From the NCBI GenBank assembly GCA_022316685.1, contig JAKJHU010000014.1, positions 5,637,001 to 5,701,000 on the forward strand: a stretch of 64,000 nt of DNA. The letters run 5' to 3'. A program made the translations under genes and the position numbers. This DNA comes from Progne subis subis (Eukaryota > Chordata > Aves > Passeriformes > Hirundinidae). A model generated the notes under the pieces. The model searched no databases and was not told the DNA's origin. It was given only the letters and a program-made list of their open reading frames with translations. Position 1 is the first letter of the stretch, and each line of letters opens with the position of its first letter. Positions 22,076 through 34,000 of this stretch are shown one piece after another.

Positions 22076-25000
22076 TCACACTTGTATGTGAAAGTAGGCT
22101 GGAAAATTTCCAAGTGTAACTGAAGTCTACTTGGGAAGCTTATGAATTTGCTCAAAAAAGTAATATAATCCTTAGAGTAACAGTCCTCCAGAACCAGAAC
22201 ATTTTATGTGCCATCCACTTGCTGTTCAGATATGTGAGGTTTTCCCAGGCTTATACTACCATTTCCCATGGCTTTCTCACACTTGTACCCTCTTGCAGAA
22301 GAAATACTAAAGATTTTAATTGTATTTTAACACTTGTTCCCACAGGATGTATCTACAAGAAACCTTTTTTAGTCTCTGTTTCCTGGGATTTTGCTTTCTG
22401 TGTTCAGATTTCTGCTGTTGCAGGTTTTCCTCACAGTAATGCTTGCAGTATTTCAGCTTCTCTGGGAATAGCTCAGAAGGGAGATACATTCCATGGCTTT
22501 TTCCCTTCCTTTTTCTCCACCACTCTCCATCCTACCTCTACTCCTTAATGGAAGCTGCATTGCAGAGCACTGGGCTGAAGGTGGCTGTCAAGATTTCATG
22601 CAATATAACAGAACTGTCACACTTGTCTCAGCTACAGGGTTTATTTGGGGTTTTAAAGAATTGCACATGTATGATCAGAATGGGTGTGCAGCCTCCCCTG
22701 ATCCATCTGGCTCGTAGCACTCAGCATCCTTGCTTTGCAGCAGGAGCAGGGCACTTCCCTGAGGAGGCTTGGCTGCCTCCACTGACTTAAAGTGCCAGTT
22801 GTTTTGGCTCACCAGAGAGTGTCTGAAGGGCTTTTAAACAGGCTGCATTGTAAATTCGTTCTTTATCCATTAACCCATCATATTATTTCCAGAAATGAAG
22901 TTCTTGATGGAGCATAAAGCCTTTGATCTTTATCAATGAGACATTTCAAATAGAAGATTTATGTCCTGCAAGCATCCACTTCCTCATTTCTTTCCTGTGA
23001 AAGCAGGTATTTACCCCCTGACTTCCACCTGGGCTTTGTCCAAAAAGGAATCCAGCCTTTTGGATAGAACAGGTGGAGTCCTTTGTAACTGCAGATATGG
23101 CAGGAAGAGTAAAGGATGGGATGAAACCAACTGTTTGGGCAGATCTGCAACAGCTTTTGTATCATTTCTGTATCTTGCAGCATAAGGAAATATTCAGGTA
23201 CAAAACTGTTGAAGTGTAATTTGAGTGGAAGTTCTTTGTGAGGCTGGGCTGGGGTGTCACTGCCTGGCGTGGCAGCAACACCTGATGCCAGTTTCAGATG
23301 GGTGTTCTCATTCTAATACCACAATATCCATGCAGAAACTTCTTCCTCAAGAGCTCAGCAGATTTTTTACACAGTGACAAATCTACAGCTCTGAGTGATC
23401 AAAGAATTTGGTGACAGCTGTGTTGAATCCTGGTTTTGCAAATAATTAGACATCCCCATAATTTATAACATGAGTAGTTCTGATTATACTGAGACTGCTC
23501 ATATTAAAACTCAGCATGTATAAAAGCTTTCAGGGTTATTTTCTCACCAGTAGTGTATAGAGATGTCCTGTTAGCATATGCTTAGAAATATATTTGTCAT
23601 CATTAACCAGATATTTCCTCATTGATTGTTTTAGGCTGCAGATAATGACTGTGCAAAACAATCAATCTAGGGTAGTTTTTTAGTATTTGCCTAAATTAGT
23701 TTATTAGAGATGGAGGGAAGCTAATATTTTAAAGTATTTTTTTTTAAATACACTGTTCCTGTTCAATGCTGAGTGGAACAGTTATGAACAGAGCTATCAA
23801 TGAATAATTTCTGTGTAAAGTGTTAATTGCTCATAGTGAATTAATTTTCAAGTCACTCTTGCATAGTGAGCTGCAGTTTCAGACAGGAAATACCGTGAGG
23901 AGAAAATTTTAAATTCATTTAATGCTTAGTTCATTTAAGATGAGCCTAAATTAAATTAATTTTAAAAGAATTTGCCTTTAGTCATGAGAGTTTATTTAGA
24001 CCTGAAAGGTTTCATGTAATTACATCTCCTGGATGGCTTTGCAAATGGTGACATTTGAAAAAGAGACAAGTGCCAGCTGTGTGGGTTTTTCAGGAAGCTT
24101 TTTCAGGAAGCTTTTTCAGGAAGCTGTCCCTGGCCTGAGCTGATGGAGTCAGACTGAGCACCAAGGCAGTGAGCACACATTACCCTAATCCATGAGAATC
24201 AGCCTGGTTTGTTTTTATCATCTTCATCTCTTTGGAAATCTGACATTTTCTTCCCCGCTCAATTTCTGAGTGTGGCATTTTGCTCTCTTGTGTGTCAGCT
24301 CTGGGAGCTGGGGCATTTTGTGTCCTGCTTTATCCTCTGGGTCTCATGGTCAGCACTTCCACAAGTGCTCACGGCCCCATCCTGAGCTGCTGTGTAGGTT
24401 TGTGTTAACCTCTGCATTAAAGCACACACCTGCTCATTGACTTGAAGGTTGCATAGTATTTTCTGATCTCTTACAGCAAAGTGGAAGGGAAAATGCAACG
24501 TTCAGAGGTGTGAATATGCTGGTAATTGCAAGTACAGAATAAGCTCATAGTCCAGCTTTTGTAGCCATGGATTTAACTTTCCTTAAGCACAGTTCCAGGA
24601 GCCAGTGTTAGGAACAGATTTCAAGTTAAAAGTTTTTAAACTTCCAGCAAGTATTCCTGTTGAATTATCCAAATGACTCTGTACAGTAAGGAGCTAGAAA
24701 GATGAGATTTTAAAAGATGTTTTCCTGTCTAGAAGTAATTGATCACAATTGTGCATTCGTAGAACTGTGATCATAAACACTGTTCAAGTGCAATACATAA
24801 CACTGAAGGAGCACTCTAATTGTGTTGGTAAAGCACTGCTTTGGTACATAGGCTTGTTGACAGGCTTGTGGTGGTGTTGCTGGGTAATAATCAGGGTGTC
24901 TGTGCTGATTATGGGATTAGACTTGAAGCATATCTTTGATTCCTGAGGTTGATCTGCTTTGTGGGTGAAGCCTGGGCAGCCTGTGGAAGGCTTGTGTTTT

Positions 25001-27403
25001 CCTCCATTACCCAGCCAGGAAGCTTCCATCCTCGGGCAGCTTTCTGCAAATTATTTTTTGGAAAGAACAGTGAGGGATTCTGCACACCCAACTCCCTTTC
25101 CAAGTAGTCTTTGTGTTATAGAATGAACAAGGCAGTACTGACCAGGAAAGATGTGTGTGAAGATGAAGGGTTTTATCATTGTGTGCCAAATACTCTGTTA
25201 AGAGTTGAAAACACATAGAATATCTCATTAAAATCAATGTTGATTTGTAAGAGATTCTTTAAATGAGAAAAGTACAGAAGTCTCCCATAAAGGGTTAACG
25301 CTTCAGCTGTTGTTAGCATTAATATCAAATAATCTTATAAGAATTAAGGTGTTTGAATGGTGTAAGGCCATTAATGCTGGCACAGCTCAAGAAATGATAG
25401 ACAGAGGAGATGTAGCAGTGGTTATCTGTAGTTCTTTTATTTCAGATATTTCCACCTTCCTGGCATAGCTTCTGTCCTCTTTGGCAGTGAAACTGTCACC
25501 TGTTCTAGAGAGGGGACTGCCCAGAAGCACCAGGTTAAAAGAAAAAAAAAAAGCACAGGGGAAAAGACACAATTGTTAGGAAGGCAGTAGGATGGAGATC
25601 ACTGCACAGCTGGTGTCCCTCCATGAATGCCAAGGATAAAAGTGGGCTTGCAAAGAGAGTTACCATTAATATGTTTTAAAATAGTCACTTGGCAGGCTCA
25701 GGCACCACTGTTGGATGTTAGCAGAGACCTGCAGTGCCACTGTTGCCTCCTCCATGCAGGTGACAGCCCAAAAGTTGATGCTCTTTGGCACTTTCCCACA
25801 AAAAGGTAAGAAAGAAAGAAATTTGACAAGTATTAAACAGTGATGTAACATCAATCCATTAATATTTGCTTTGGCTGCATGTTGCAGATTCCCTGTAAAA
25901 AAAATGTTAAAACCTTCAAGTGGCTTTAGGAGCACTGCAGCAGCTACAGGAATTCTGGCACGTTAGGGCAGACGGGGTTGTGTAAACTTTAATTAGGGCT
26001 TGGGAAGCTGAACCACACTGATAAATAAAACATGTCAGCAGCCTCACCCAACTGGTTGCCGTTCCAGTTCTGTGCATGTCAGTGATTCTGAAGGGCGAGA
26101 CTTACCATGCAAAACACACCTGAAATGAACTTGAAAATGGCTTTGCCTTCATCTGGTGTTTAAAAGAGGAATTTCTCCCTGCCTGCAGAGTCTGTAGGGA
26201 TTAGTTATTTCATGATTCTGAAATGCCTGGTGCATTCCTAGATTTGATGTACTTGCTGATTTTTAAATGGGATTAGGTTTTGTAAATATTTTGTCAGCCC
26301 CGTTTCAGTGGGTGTTCAGTTTCTATAAAACCTGAAGAAATGCCGTGTCAAACCCCTGTGTTTAGCCATGGTTTATCCTATAGCATCTCCAGCACTAACA
26401 GCAATTCTAGTTTGAGAGAGCAGGGAGCGATTGCTTAGGGTTGTTTTTCCAGTTAACATTGCATGTGCTTTCCTACTTTAACATGGAAATAAAATTTCCT
26501 CCAAGTATGTTCTCCACCATAAAAAATGAAATTTGTAGTGCCAAACATTTCAAATTATGTTGCTAAGCATTGCCTCCTCTTATTGCACTAGTTTTAAAAT
26601 TTAGTTTTTTGATCATTTTACTGTCCTTTTGATGGCCTTTTAAGCAGGTTTTCCTCCCAAACCATTTTCTACTGCTGAAAAATGCTTGTCCCCTTTTGAT
26701 TACATCACAGAAACCTCGAAGAAATTTCCCACAGACTGTGGGTGAAAGAAGCACTATGTGGGGTAAAGTAATAAATCAAGATAATCAGCTTTTGATATGT
26801 TTCAGAAATCAAAGATTACTTTATGATTGAGATGTGATTGTGTATTCTTAATGAGTTGAAATACTGGAATATTCTTTTATAAGAAAATTTAACCCATGTA
26901 GTATTAAATTCTCCAATGAAATCTATCTCTATAATTGATATATAATAAAGTAAATTATTACCCAAAATTTAAATTTTACAGCTGAAGAGCACACAATGAA
27001 CTATGTAAAAGTATGATTTTTACTTAATCATTTTTTTTAAAGAAGCACTTTCCTATTACCAACTAGCATGTGAATGAATTTTAGATTCTCTCATTTGTTA
27101 TGATCTGTAAAAGTGACATTTCTTCAATCTGTCTGTTAATGGGTAAATCCATCCTACAAATGCTGAAACAAAGCACCTTATACTATGCTGCTTAAACTTG
27201 CTTGTAATTGCACCTTTTGTTATCTGCAGAGTTTTCTTAATGAGTATTCTTGTGTGAAATCATTGTTCCCTGTGGGTCTGGGGGACAATTAACCAACCTA
27301 CAGCATCATTTACTTAGTTTCTCTTTCAATACAACGTTGTATTGTGAGTTTAGTGCTTCAGAAATAAATGCTAATTTCATTTGTCCGCTTTGGTTGTGTA
27401 TCA
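22076..27403. other. Intergenic spacer between PHC3 and GPR160 3' ends
   Basis: AT-rich sequence between tail-to-tail genes. Apart from a 13-bp x3 tandem repeat at 24086-24124 I see no gene, RNA or recognisable mobile element. Open frames are short and lack family features. Confidence 0.6.
24086..24124 (+). repeat. 13-bp tandem repeat, three perfect copies
   Basis: The unit TTTTTCAGGAAGC occurs at 24086-24098, 24099-24111 and 24112-24124 without mismatch. Confidence 0.9.
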
Positions 27404-27409
27404 TTTATT
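27404..27409 (-). terminator. GPR160: Candidate GPR160 poly(A) signal
   Basis: TTTATT on the + strand reads AATAAA on the - strand, about 0.8 kb past the GPR160 stop. It is one of several possible signals. Confidence 0.3.
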
Positions 27410-28231
27410 TCTCTTACACAAAATCAAATCAAGTCCATTGTAAAACTCTAAGAATTTGAAAATTGAGAGTATTTTTGCTAGAAGCCTGCTAAAGTAGTCC
27501 CATTCATATTTAACTATTTTAAAGTAATTTTGGTTTCAAAATAAGCTATATTTTAATTTAAACCACTCTTTAACCTTGGGCATGTATTTATGTATAACAG
27601 CTAGCCCTGATGTTTGTTGCTCTAATTGTTTAATTTTTAATATGTTCATGTACTTTAGAGGAGCAGCAGCAAAGAAACAATGAAACAGCACCTCTCCTGT
27701 GGTTGTGGAAGTTGCACATCTTGCACTGGTTTTGCACTGTATAAAGTTTCTCTTCTGTAGGAGTTGTAACTAACCAAAACAAGTTATCTCTTGTTAAGCA
27801 GGTAGCAACCCTTACCTTCCATCAGGCTGACAAAAATCCAGATTTTAACGACAACATACATTTAAGAAAGTCATTTAAACCTTAGGTCAGCATGTGTACG
27901 TAACTCCAGCCTTGGAGACTTCATTGCATTTTGTACTGTAAACCCTGAGATCATTCCATTTAAAGGAAGTGTAGAATTCTAGTCAGAAACATGAAGTTGA
28001 ACTGAAAACTTGTCCTATATAAGGAGTGTTTTTTTAAATTTGAAGTTGAATTCCCTGGCCCTGGGACTCAATGTCCTGCACTCCCGTGCAATATTCACTA
28101 CAGTATTGCTGGACACTGGACTTATTTCCATGGAGTGAAGTTCTGGAGATGTTTCCTTGTGTTGTCTGTAAAGACCCAGCCACCCAACACCAGAGTTCTG
28201 CTTCTTTGCGGCCTTTTCAGCCGGCAGCTCA

Positions 28232-29251
28232 TTAACAGATGACAATTACTGCGCCTGGCTTGTCAGCTGGCTCTGTGCTTTCATTGTTGAACGGCATAAA
28301 GCAGAATTTCCAGCTGACAAAGGGGTCTGTGCACCACCCCTCCTCTGTCAGCTCCACGTCGTGGCACCGGCACCAGTAGGCAGCTGCCAGGAGAAAGCTG
28401 TTGATGAAACACAACCAGGGCACGTTCATCTCCACGTAGGCCGGGATCTGCACACCCAGGAGCAGAACTGCGACCTGGAGAACGACAAACGGCGCCCAGG
28501 TGCCGAGGAAACACAGGAGCAGCCTGCTCAGGAGCTGCCGCTTAAATCGAATGTTTTTGTTGTTAAGCACGTAGGGGAACATCAGCACAGGCTGGCTGGA
28601 AAAGGAGAGGAGCCTGGCAGACAGCAGCATGGTTGTCACCTCCTTCCAGCGAGCCAGGAGCGCCGTGCCCAGCAGCAGCACCATGGCACACGACACCCAG
28701 TAGCTCTGCAGGCTGCCAGACAGAGGGCATGGGGAAAGGGAAACTCTGCTCTGCACTTGCACCTCTTTGGAGACGGCGAGAACTTCCAGAGTGCAAAAAA
28801 ACCCAGAAATCCACGTAACCACCACGGCAAACGCATAAAGTAACTTCCGACCTCTTTCAGGGAATTGGGATGTCTGGGAGACTGTGGTGTAATAATCCAG
28901 AGCAGCCATGAGATACACTGGGAAAGGCAAAATCCCGTAGGTGAGAGAAGCGATCTGAGTGAGGAGGCAAATGTGGTACGCTGTGAATCGCATGCCCCAG
29001 AGCGCAAAGTCCTCAAAACAGAAAATGAAACAGATACTCAGCAGCAGTGTGGAATCAAGAAGTGCCACTGAAATGCAGAAATATCCCATAAAACTGACTT
29101 TCACTGGCTTTGGCTTAATTTGCAGCATGAAGATATCAAGAAAGACTTTTCCAAGCATAATCAGGACCAACATGTAGCTGATTTCAAGAGGATGGCTGGT
29201 GTGGGTGCAGTGGTACTGGCCAGAATCGTTTTCACAGAGTCTGGCAGCCAT
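28232..29251 (-). CDS. GPR160: Orphan G-protein-coupled receptor 160
   Basis: GPR160 is an orphan class-A-like seven-pass plasma-membrane receptor, reported as a candidate receptor for CART peptide. The frame is 339 residues; human is about 338. Matches to human include YFCIS, RFTAYHICLLTQI, QSYW, EVTT, CFLGTWAPF, QIPAYVEMNVPWL and DPFVSWKFCF. The start is the ATG at 29249-29251 (MAARLCENDSGQ), aligned with the human Met and in strong context (A at -3, G at +4). The longer frame opens on GTG and was rejected. An NDS glycosylation site lies at residue 8. The DRY motif after TM3 is replaced by a DYY-type sequence, and NPxxY in TM7 is absent; both are family traits. The whole coding region is one exon, with an acceptor at 29306-29307. 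The gene is convergent with PHC3. Confidence 0.96.
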   Translation of the reverse strand: MAARLCENDSGQYHCTHTSHPLEISYMLVLIMLGKVFLDIFMLQIKPKPVKVSFMGYFCISVALLDSTLLLSICFIFCFEDFALWGMRFTAYHICLLTQIASLTYGILPFPVYLMAALDYYTTVSQTSQFPERGRKLLYAFAVVVTWISGFFCTLEVLAVSKEVQVQSRVSLSPCPLSGSLQSYWVSCAMVLLLGTALLARWKEVTTMLLSARLLSFSSQPVLMFPYVLNNKNIRFKRQLLSRLLLCFLGTWAPFVVLQVAVLLLGVQIPAYVEMNVPWLCFINSFLLAAAYWCRCHDVELTEEGWCTDPFVSWKFCFMPFNNESTEPADKPGAVIVIC

Positions 29252-29282
29252 CCTCCAGTGGTGAAAACAGCAAAAAGAAATG

Positions 29283-29303
29283 TCACAGGGCACAGTGCTT
29301 CAT
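29283..29303 (-). promoter_or_regulatory. GPR160: Short upstream ORF in GPR160 leader
   Basis: Two bases after the presumed splice acceptor there is an ATG opening a six-residue frame (MKHCAL) that stops with TGA. The stop lies 31 nt before the GPR160 start codon. Such a uORF may lower translation; that is inference. Confidence 0.5.
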
Positions 29304-29305
29304 CT

Positions 29306-30748
29306 CTGAAAAGGGGAAAAAGAAAAAAAAAAAATTGTTAAAATTTATTTCTGTGTAGCTCTACCAGTTAGTTCCATCATAGCAACTACCCAATTTATCT
29401 GAATTTTTCAGGCCCCTTAGTGAAGAGTAAAGAGCCTCATTAACTCTTAATTAAATTATCAACAACTGCCTACATTTTCTTTTCTTTCAATTAGATCCTT
29501 GAGAGTTAAAAGGTCAACATAATTTTCTAGCTAATGTCCCAAGGAAGAATTTAGGAAATAAGGCTGACTACGTTCCTTTCCTTTAGAAGGCATGGGGGGT
29601 CTTTCTGTCCAGCTGGGCAGAGGGATGAAGGTTTCAGAGTTCCTGCATATTCTGAAAAAATTTCAGGACAGAAATCGTACAAGACACTGCAGAAGATGCT
29701 GCAGCATGGCCTCACAGTTCATTGCGCTCATAGAATCTGTAGGAAATTGAGACCGCAGAAATATCCTGAAAGCAGAAAAAGCACCAAGCATCACCTCCTT
29801 TTTTGGTGCAAAAATCCTGGAACTCCGAGGCAATCCAAAACACAAGGGCTTCGCTAGTGAACTGGACTTTTTTGTTCATCTCTACTACAGTGACAGAGAC
29901 TCAGAACAGCTGCTTTTTCCTTCAAGACTTCCACGAGTTTCTTTATGATAACTTTTTTCCCAGGTATTAATTCCTAAGGAAAATGAGCATGTGGTGGCTC
30001 TGTGTATGTCAGCAAGACAGCATGGACAATTTTTTCTGATTTCTTCTCTCTTTCCCTAAAGAAGCAGGATGGTGTCTGTGAGAGTGAAGCAAGGCTGAGG
30101 GGCCAAGGCAGCTGTAAAGAGGAACTGGCTCTGTATTAACAGCAAATTGCTTCGATTTAAGCAGAGACCTGCATTTTGTGACCAGTGTGCCAGAGCCCTT
30201 GGTGGCTAACTTTTGTGTTAGTGCACAACTGAGTTCATGTGTCCCGAGAGCAGAGTTAGAGCAGCTACAAATCCTTGGCAGCACAACCTGAGAAGCGTCC
30301 ATGGAGTTTGTTTACAAGCCTACCTGGGCTGGCCGCTTCACTCTTCATCTGCACGAGTGCATCCTCTGAAACCTGATCTGTCCTTACTGTACGACTTCAT
30401 TGCGGTGTGTTTTGTCTTCATATCTTCATGGACTGGACGCTGCGCTCGTGTACACAGAAAGGAGAGAACCTGCACGCGACGGTAAGTTAATAATAATAAT
30501 AATTGTAAGGTTGTAAGGCGGAATCACCTGTCCTGGGCCGTGCGGGCGCTGCCCCATCCTGCGCTCCGAGGACCCCGCGGCTGCCGGCGCCTCCCGCTCT
30601 CCGTTCCGGCCGCTCCCGGCCGGGCTCCGCCGCTGCCCCCGGCCCTCCCGGCGGGTTCCCGCTCCTCTCCGGAGCCAGAGGGAGGGAGGCGGCCTGGGGG
30701 GCACCGAGGGGACGCTCGGGCTCCTCCTCGCCCTGCCCCGGCACCCAC
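29306..30748 (-). other. GPR160: Probable GPR160 leader intron
   Basis: The sequence runs between the acceptor before the coding exon (CCCCTTTTCAG on the - strand) and a donor-like GCAG/GTGGGT in the CpG island. No coding signal is seen. A consensus donor GGTAAGT at about 30480 is on the + strand and is unexplained. Confidence 0.45.
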
Positions 30749-30870
30749 CTGCGGCCGCAGCTCCGCGCTCCTGCCCGGCGGGGCCGCCACCTCCGCGGGG
30801 ACCGGGCGGGACCGGGCGGGACCGGGCGGGCGGGGAGCGGCGGTGCGGGCTCGTGTCGGGGTAAACTGGG
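30520..30870 (-). promoter_or_regulatory. GPR160: CpG island, probable GPR160 promoter / noncoding first exon
   Basis: About 350 bp that is very GC- and CpG-rich within AT-rich surroundings, 1.3-1.6 kb upstream of the GPR160 coding exon. On the - strand a donor-like CCGCAG/GTGGGT sits at 30747-30749 and could end a noncoding first exon. The 10-bp unit ACCGGGCGGG is repeated three times (30801-30830) and contains Sp/KLF-type GC boxes. Assignment to GPR160 is by position only. Confidence 0.6.
30801..30830 (+). repeat. 10-bp GC-rich tandem repeat, three copies
   Basis: ACCGGGCGGG is repeated exactly three times inside the CpG island, followed by further GGGCGGGG. Confidence 0.9.
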
Positions 30871-30879
30871 CGTAACGCA

Positions 30880-31072
30880 GATAGCACACAACATATATAA
30901 CACATATAGCACGTGTAACACCTGAAACAGAACATATATAACTATATAACGGCTATTAAGGAAACGTATAACACACACGATGCATAATATATAACTCATA
31001 ACATACAGCACATGTAAATAACACATGTAACACACACAGCACGTATGACACCCGTAGTACAAATAGCACAAA
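30880..31072. repeat. Degenerate AT/AC minisatellite
   Basis: About 190 bp is made of variants of a core word like ACATRTAACACA (for example ACATATATAACACA, ACGTATAACACACA, ACATGTAACACACA). Spacing is irregular, roughly 15-30 bp. It directly abuts the CpG island. Open frames through it (Tyr/Cys/Val/Leu-rich) are artefacts of the repeat. Confidence 0.75.
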
Positions 31073-34000
31073 GTAACCGCCCTGGGGAGCGGGTTCCGTG
31101 TGTCGCCTTTGATCGCCCAGCAACGGGAGGTGAAGCAGCCTCATGGTGCCCCAGCACCGAGTGCAGCACGGTGGGACGCCCAGATCCTTATAAAAGTGGC
31201 AGATAAATATTTTTGGTTCTAAATGTGTGATACGTGGAGGGGGGAGAAGGCGATGCTGGGGCATGAGGGCGCTTCAGCAGTGCCCCTCGGGTCCCCCGTG
31301 ATTTGGCCGCACGGCAGGGAACACAGGGAAGCTCCCTCTGTGCCACAGGAAAGCCCTGTGCCCACACGGCGGGGATTGTTTGATGTATCTGTGTGTACAA
31401 AAGTATCAAATGGCTGGCAGGACTTCTGAAAGCAACCAGCTCTCCGGAATTAAACTCAGATGTAAGCTGTCATTTTTCCCCCCCCCTCTTATTTTTTCTT
31501 GCCCCTCTTCTCCCCACTTCCTTCACCTCCTTCTATGGTTCATCTTAAGGATTAAAGAACTTGAGGGGGAAGAAAGTTCTGAGGTTTGCTAGGTTTGGGT
31601 TTTTATGGAAAAACAAGATGATCAGTGCCCTGTAAAACCTGACAGCTTAGTGTAATCTTCAACAGCATTAATGCTGACTGTAGTTACTTATCCACACAGG
31701 GTTTATTAGGACTGCTGTACAAATTGGAGTATAATAAGAAAATGTTTACACCTGACAGAGGGTATTGTGCCTTCTGAACACCCAGTCCACCCATGAGTAT
31801 CTGAATATTGATGCTTTCATAGTTGTTTTCTTCTTACTTCTAACCCATGGCAAAGCAATGAAAGTGATTTTCCCAGCTGGAGCAAATGAACTGTTTGGAT
31901 GTCTGGGTTTGTTTCTGTTAATTTCTTTTTCTGACTGCAGAAACTGCTACACAGGCCTGTGTGAGGAGATGCCTGGATGTTGGGAGCGAGGAACCAGGAG
32001 GGGACAGGGACAGTTTAGACACTTTTTCTGCTGATAAAAATTCCAGTGAGTTTGTTACCTCCAGACTGTGTCAGCTCTGTGCTCAGTGAGCCTTCTGGTG
32101 GAGTTCCTCAGCGGGGCCCACAGGGCACAGTTCTGCCCACGTTACACCCCCTGTTCATCTTGTGGCTTCTTCTCAGTTTCTTTTTCCCTCCACCACCTTG
32201 TGCTTGATTGAAAGTTTGCTTTTAACTCACTGATTACTCTTGTTTTCTGCTCCTGAGTGCTGTATCTCATCTTCCATCCCAGAGAAATGATGGCACAAGA
32301 TGGGGTATCCTGGAAATCAAATGCAGGGCTTGGAGCTGGCAGGTCCTCACTGAGTCAGGAGCTGCACACTTTGTGTTGGATAAAGGCTGCCTCTTCCTTC
32401 ACAGGAAAACTTGCAGGTAATTGACAAGAACCCTGTGCTAAATAATACCTTGAGCCCATCCTGCTTGGTTAAAGAGGCTGTGTTTATGTCCATGAGCAGT
32501 AATAGAAGCATTTAAAGTATTAGTTTATATTTGCATGGAGGCAGCTGTGTGTAAAAACAAGACAGGAGACTCCTCCTCGAGGAGAGGGGCACATGAAATA
32601 ACACAGAGAATCTCTTATAAAAGCTGTTTGTCTTTAAAAGCTCATGCAGTGGTTCTGTGTTGTCTGTTCAAGATATATAGAGGGTTCCTTCTTTCTTCAG
32701 GGCTGCTTCCTGCTGCTGGCTGCTCATATATTGAGTTCTGTTGTTCAGCTTAATGGAAAGAGTAGGATTTTAGGGGAAAGGAACAAGAAACAAGACCACT
32801 TCTAATTTCAAATCTAACTTGATAATTTTCTGAAAGAAGCAGTGGCAGAACAAATGGTTCCTCACCGAACAGGTGTTGGGCTCTCCCCTCCCTGATGTGC
32901 TGGAGCTCAGCACTGCAACCCCAGGGGTCCCTGCAGCCTCTGAAATCACCGAGGAAGAGCAGCAGGGACCAGCAGAGTCCTGCATGCTGCTGCTGCCTGA
33001 ATTGGGGCAGGAGATTTCCTTCAGACAGGGGCAGGTGCAGGTAATGAACACAACTCCTTTACAGGGAGCGTGGGCTGTGCTTCCTGTGCAGCTGAGTCTT
33101 TACTTTCCCCCTGCTCTTCCTGTGTCAGACCTGCTGTACTTTGCCACCTGGTGCCCCTTTATTGCGTTGGGCAGAGGAGTAAATTTAAACCTCACCTCCG
33201 TGTGTTTCAAGCAATTTATGTTGGCATCTTGGACACCTCAAGCCACGAGCGCAAAGACGGGGAGATAAATGCATCTTTTTGCATTTTGGTGTCAGGTGTG
33301 GGGTAAGCTGCACGCTGTGAACTCCTGCGCTATTGATTACGAACATTTCCACTCCCAGCGAGGGGCTGGGGGTGACTTGCTCTGGAGGAGGATGGCCCCA
33401 CAGCCAGGGGCATGGGCCACTGGAATATTCCCATGGAATGTCCCATGGAAGGTTCTCCGGATCACATTTGTCTGTGGGGTGAGTGCCGGTCTGACAGCCT
33501 TGCCTGCGCCTTCCCCTTTTCCCTGGCTGTGCCTTTAACTGGGTGTAGCCCAGCTGAGCCTGTTTAATGCCCTGTTAGGGTTTGTGCCTTGTCAGCACGG
33601 GATTAGCAACCCGGGTTTCACAATGGCCAGTGGCTGTGGGGCTGCTGGTCCTGAAAGGCTGCATGGCTCAGAGACACAGAGTTTATGAAGATTTTATATT
33701 TTTAATAGCATATTTAACTAATAGAATATGTAACCAGTAAACTATTTAACCAACTGTTTATTTAACTAACTTTACTTTTAAAGAAGAAAATGCTTGACCG
33801 ATGTCACATTTGCAAGATGTTTTATTTTTCAAATAAACCTTTTAAAAGCACAGTATGTGGTGGGCCTTCATTTCAATCACTTGAGGTGCTCTTCTTAAAA
33901 GTAACAAGTTTGTTCTCAGGAAGATCTTGTTGAGGAACAAGAAACACATGTCCATGGTAATTTTATTTTGAAGGCCTTTTTTTTTTTCTATGGAATTCTA

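Noticed and set aside
29252..29293. 14 extra N-terminal codons for GPR160
   Set aside because: The frame opens with GTG, not ATG. The ATG at 29249-29251 aligns with the human start and has strong context.
30426..31071. 169- and 194-codon - strand frames near the GPR160 promoter
   Set aside because: They combine the CpG island with the degenerate AT/AC repeat and have repeat-like composition.
32873..33268. 131-codon + strand frame between GPR160 and SEC62
   Set aside because: No domain, no known neighbour in this conserved block, and no clear splice or promoter context.
33690..33785. AT-rich TTTAACTAA-like words as a tandem repeat
   Set aside because: Copies are irregular and few; ordinary AT-rich sequence could give this.
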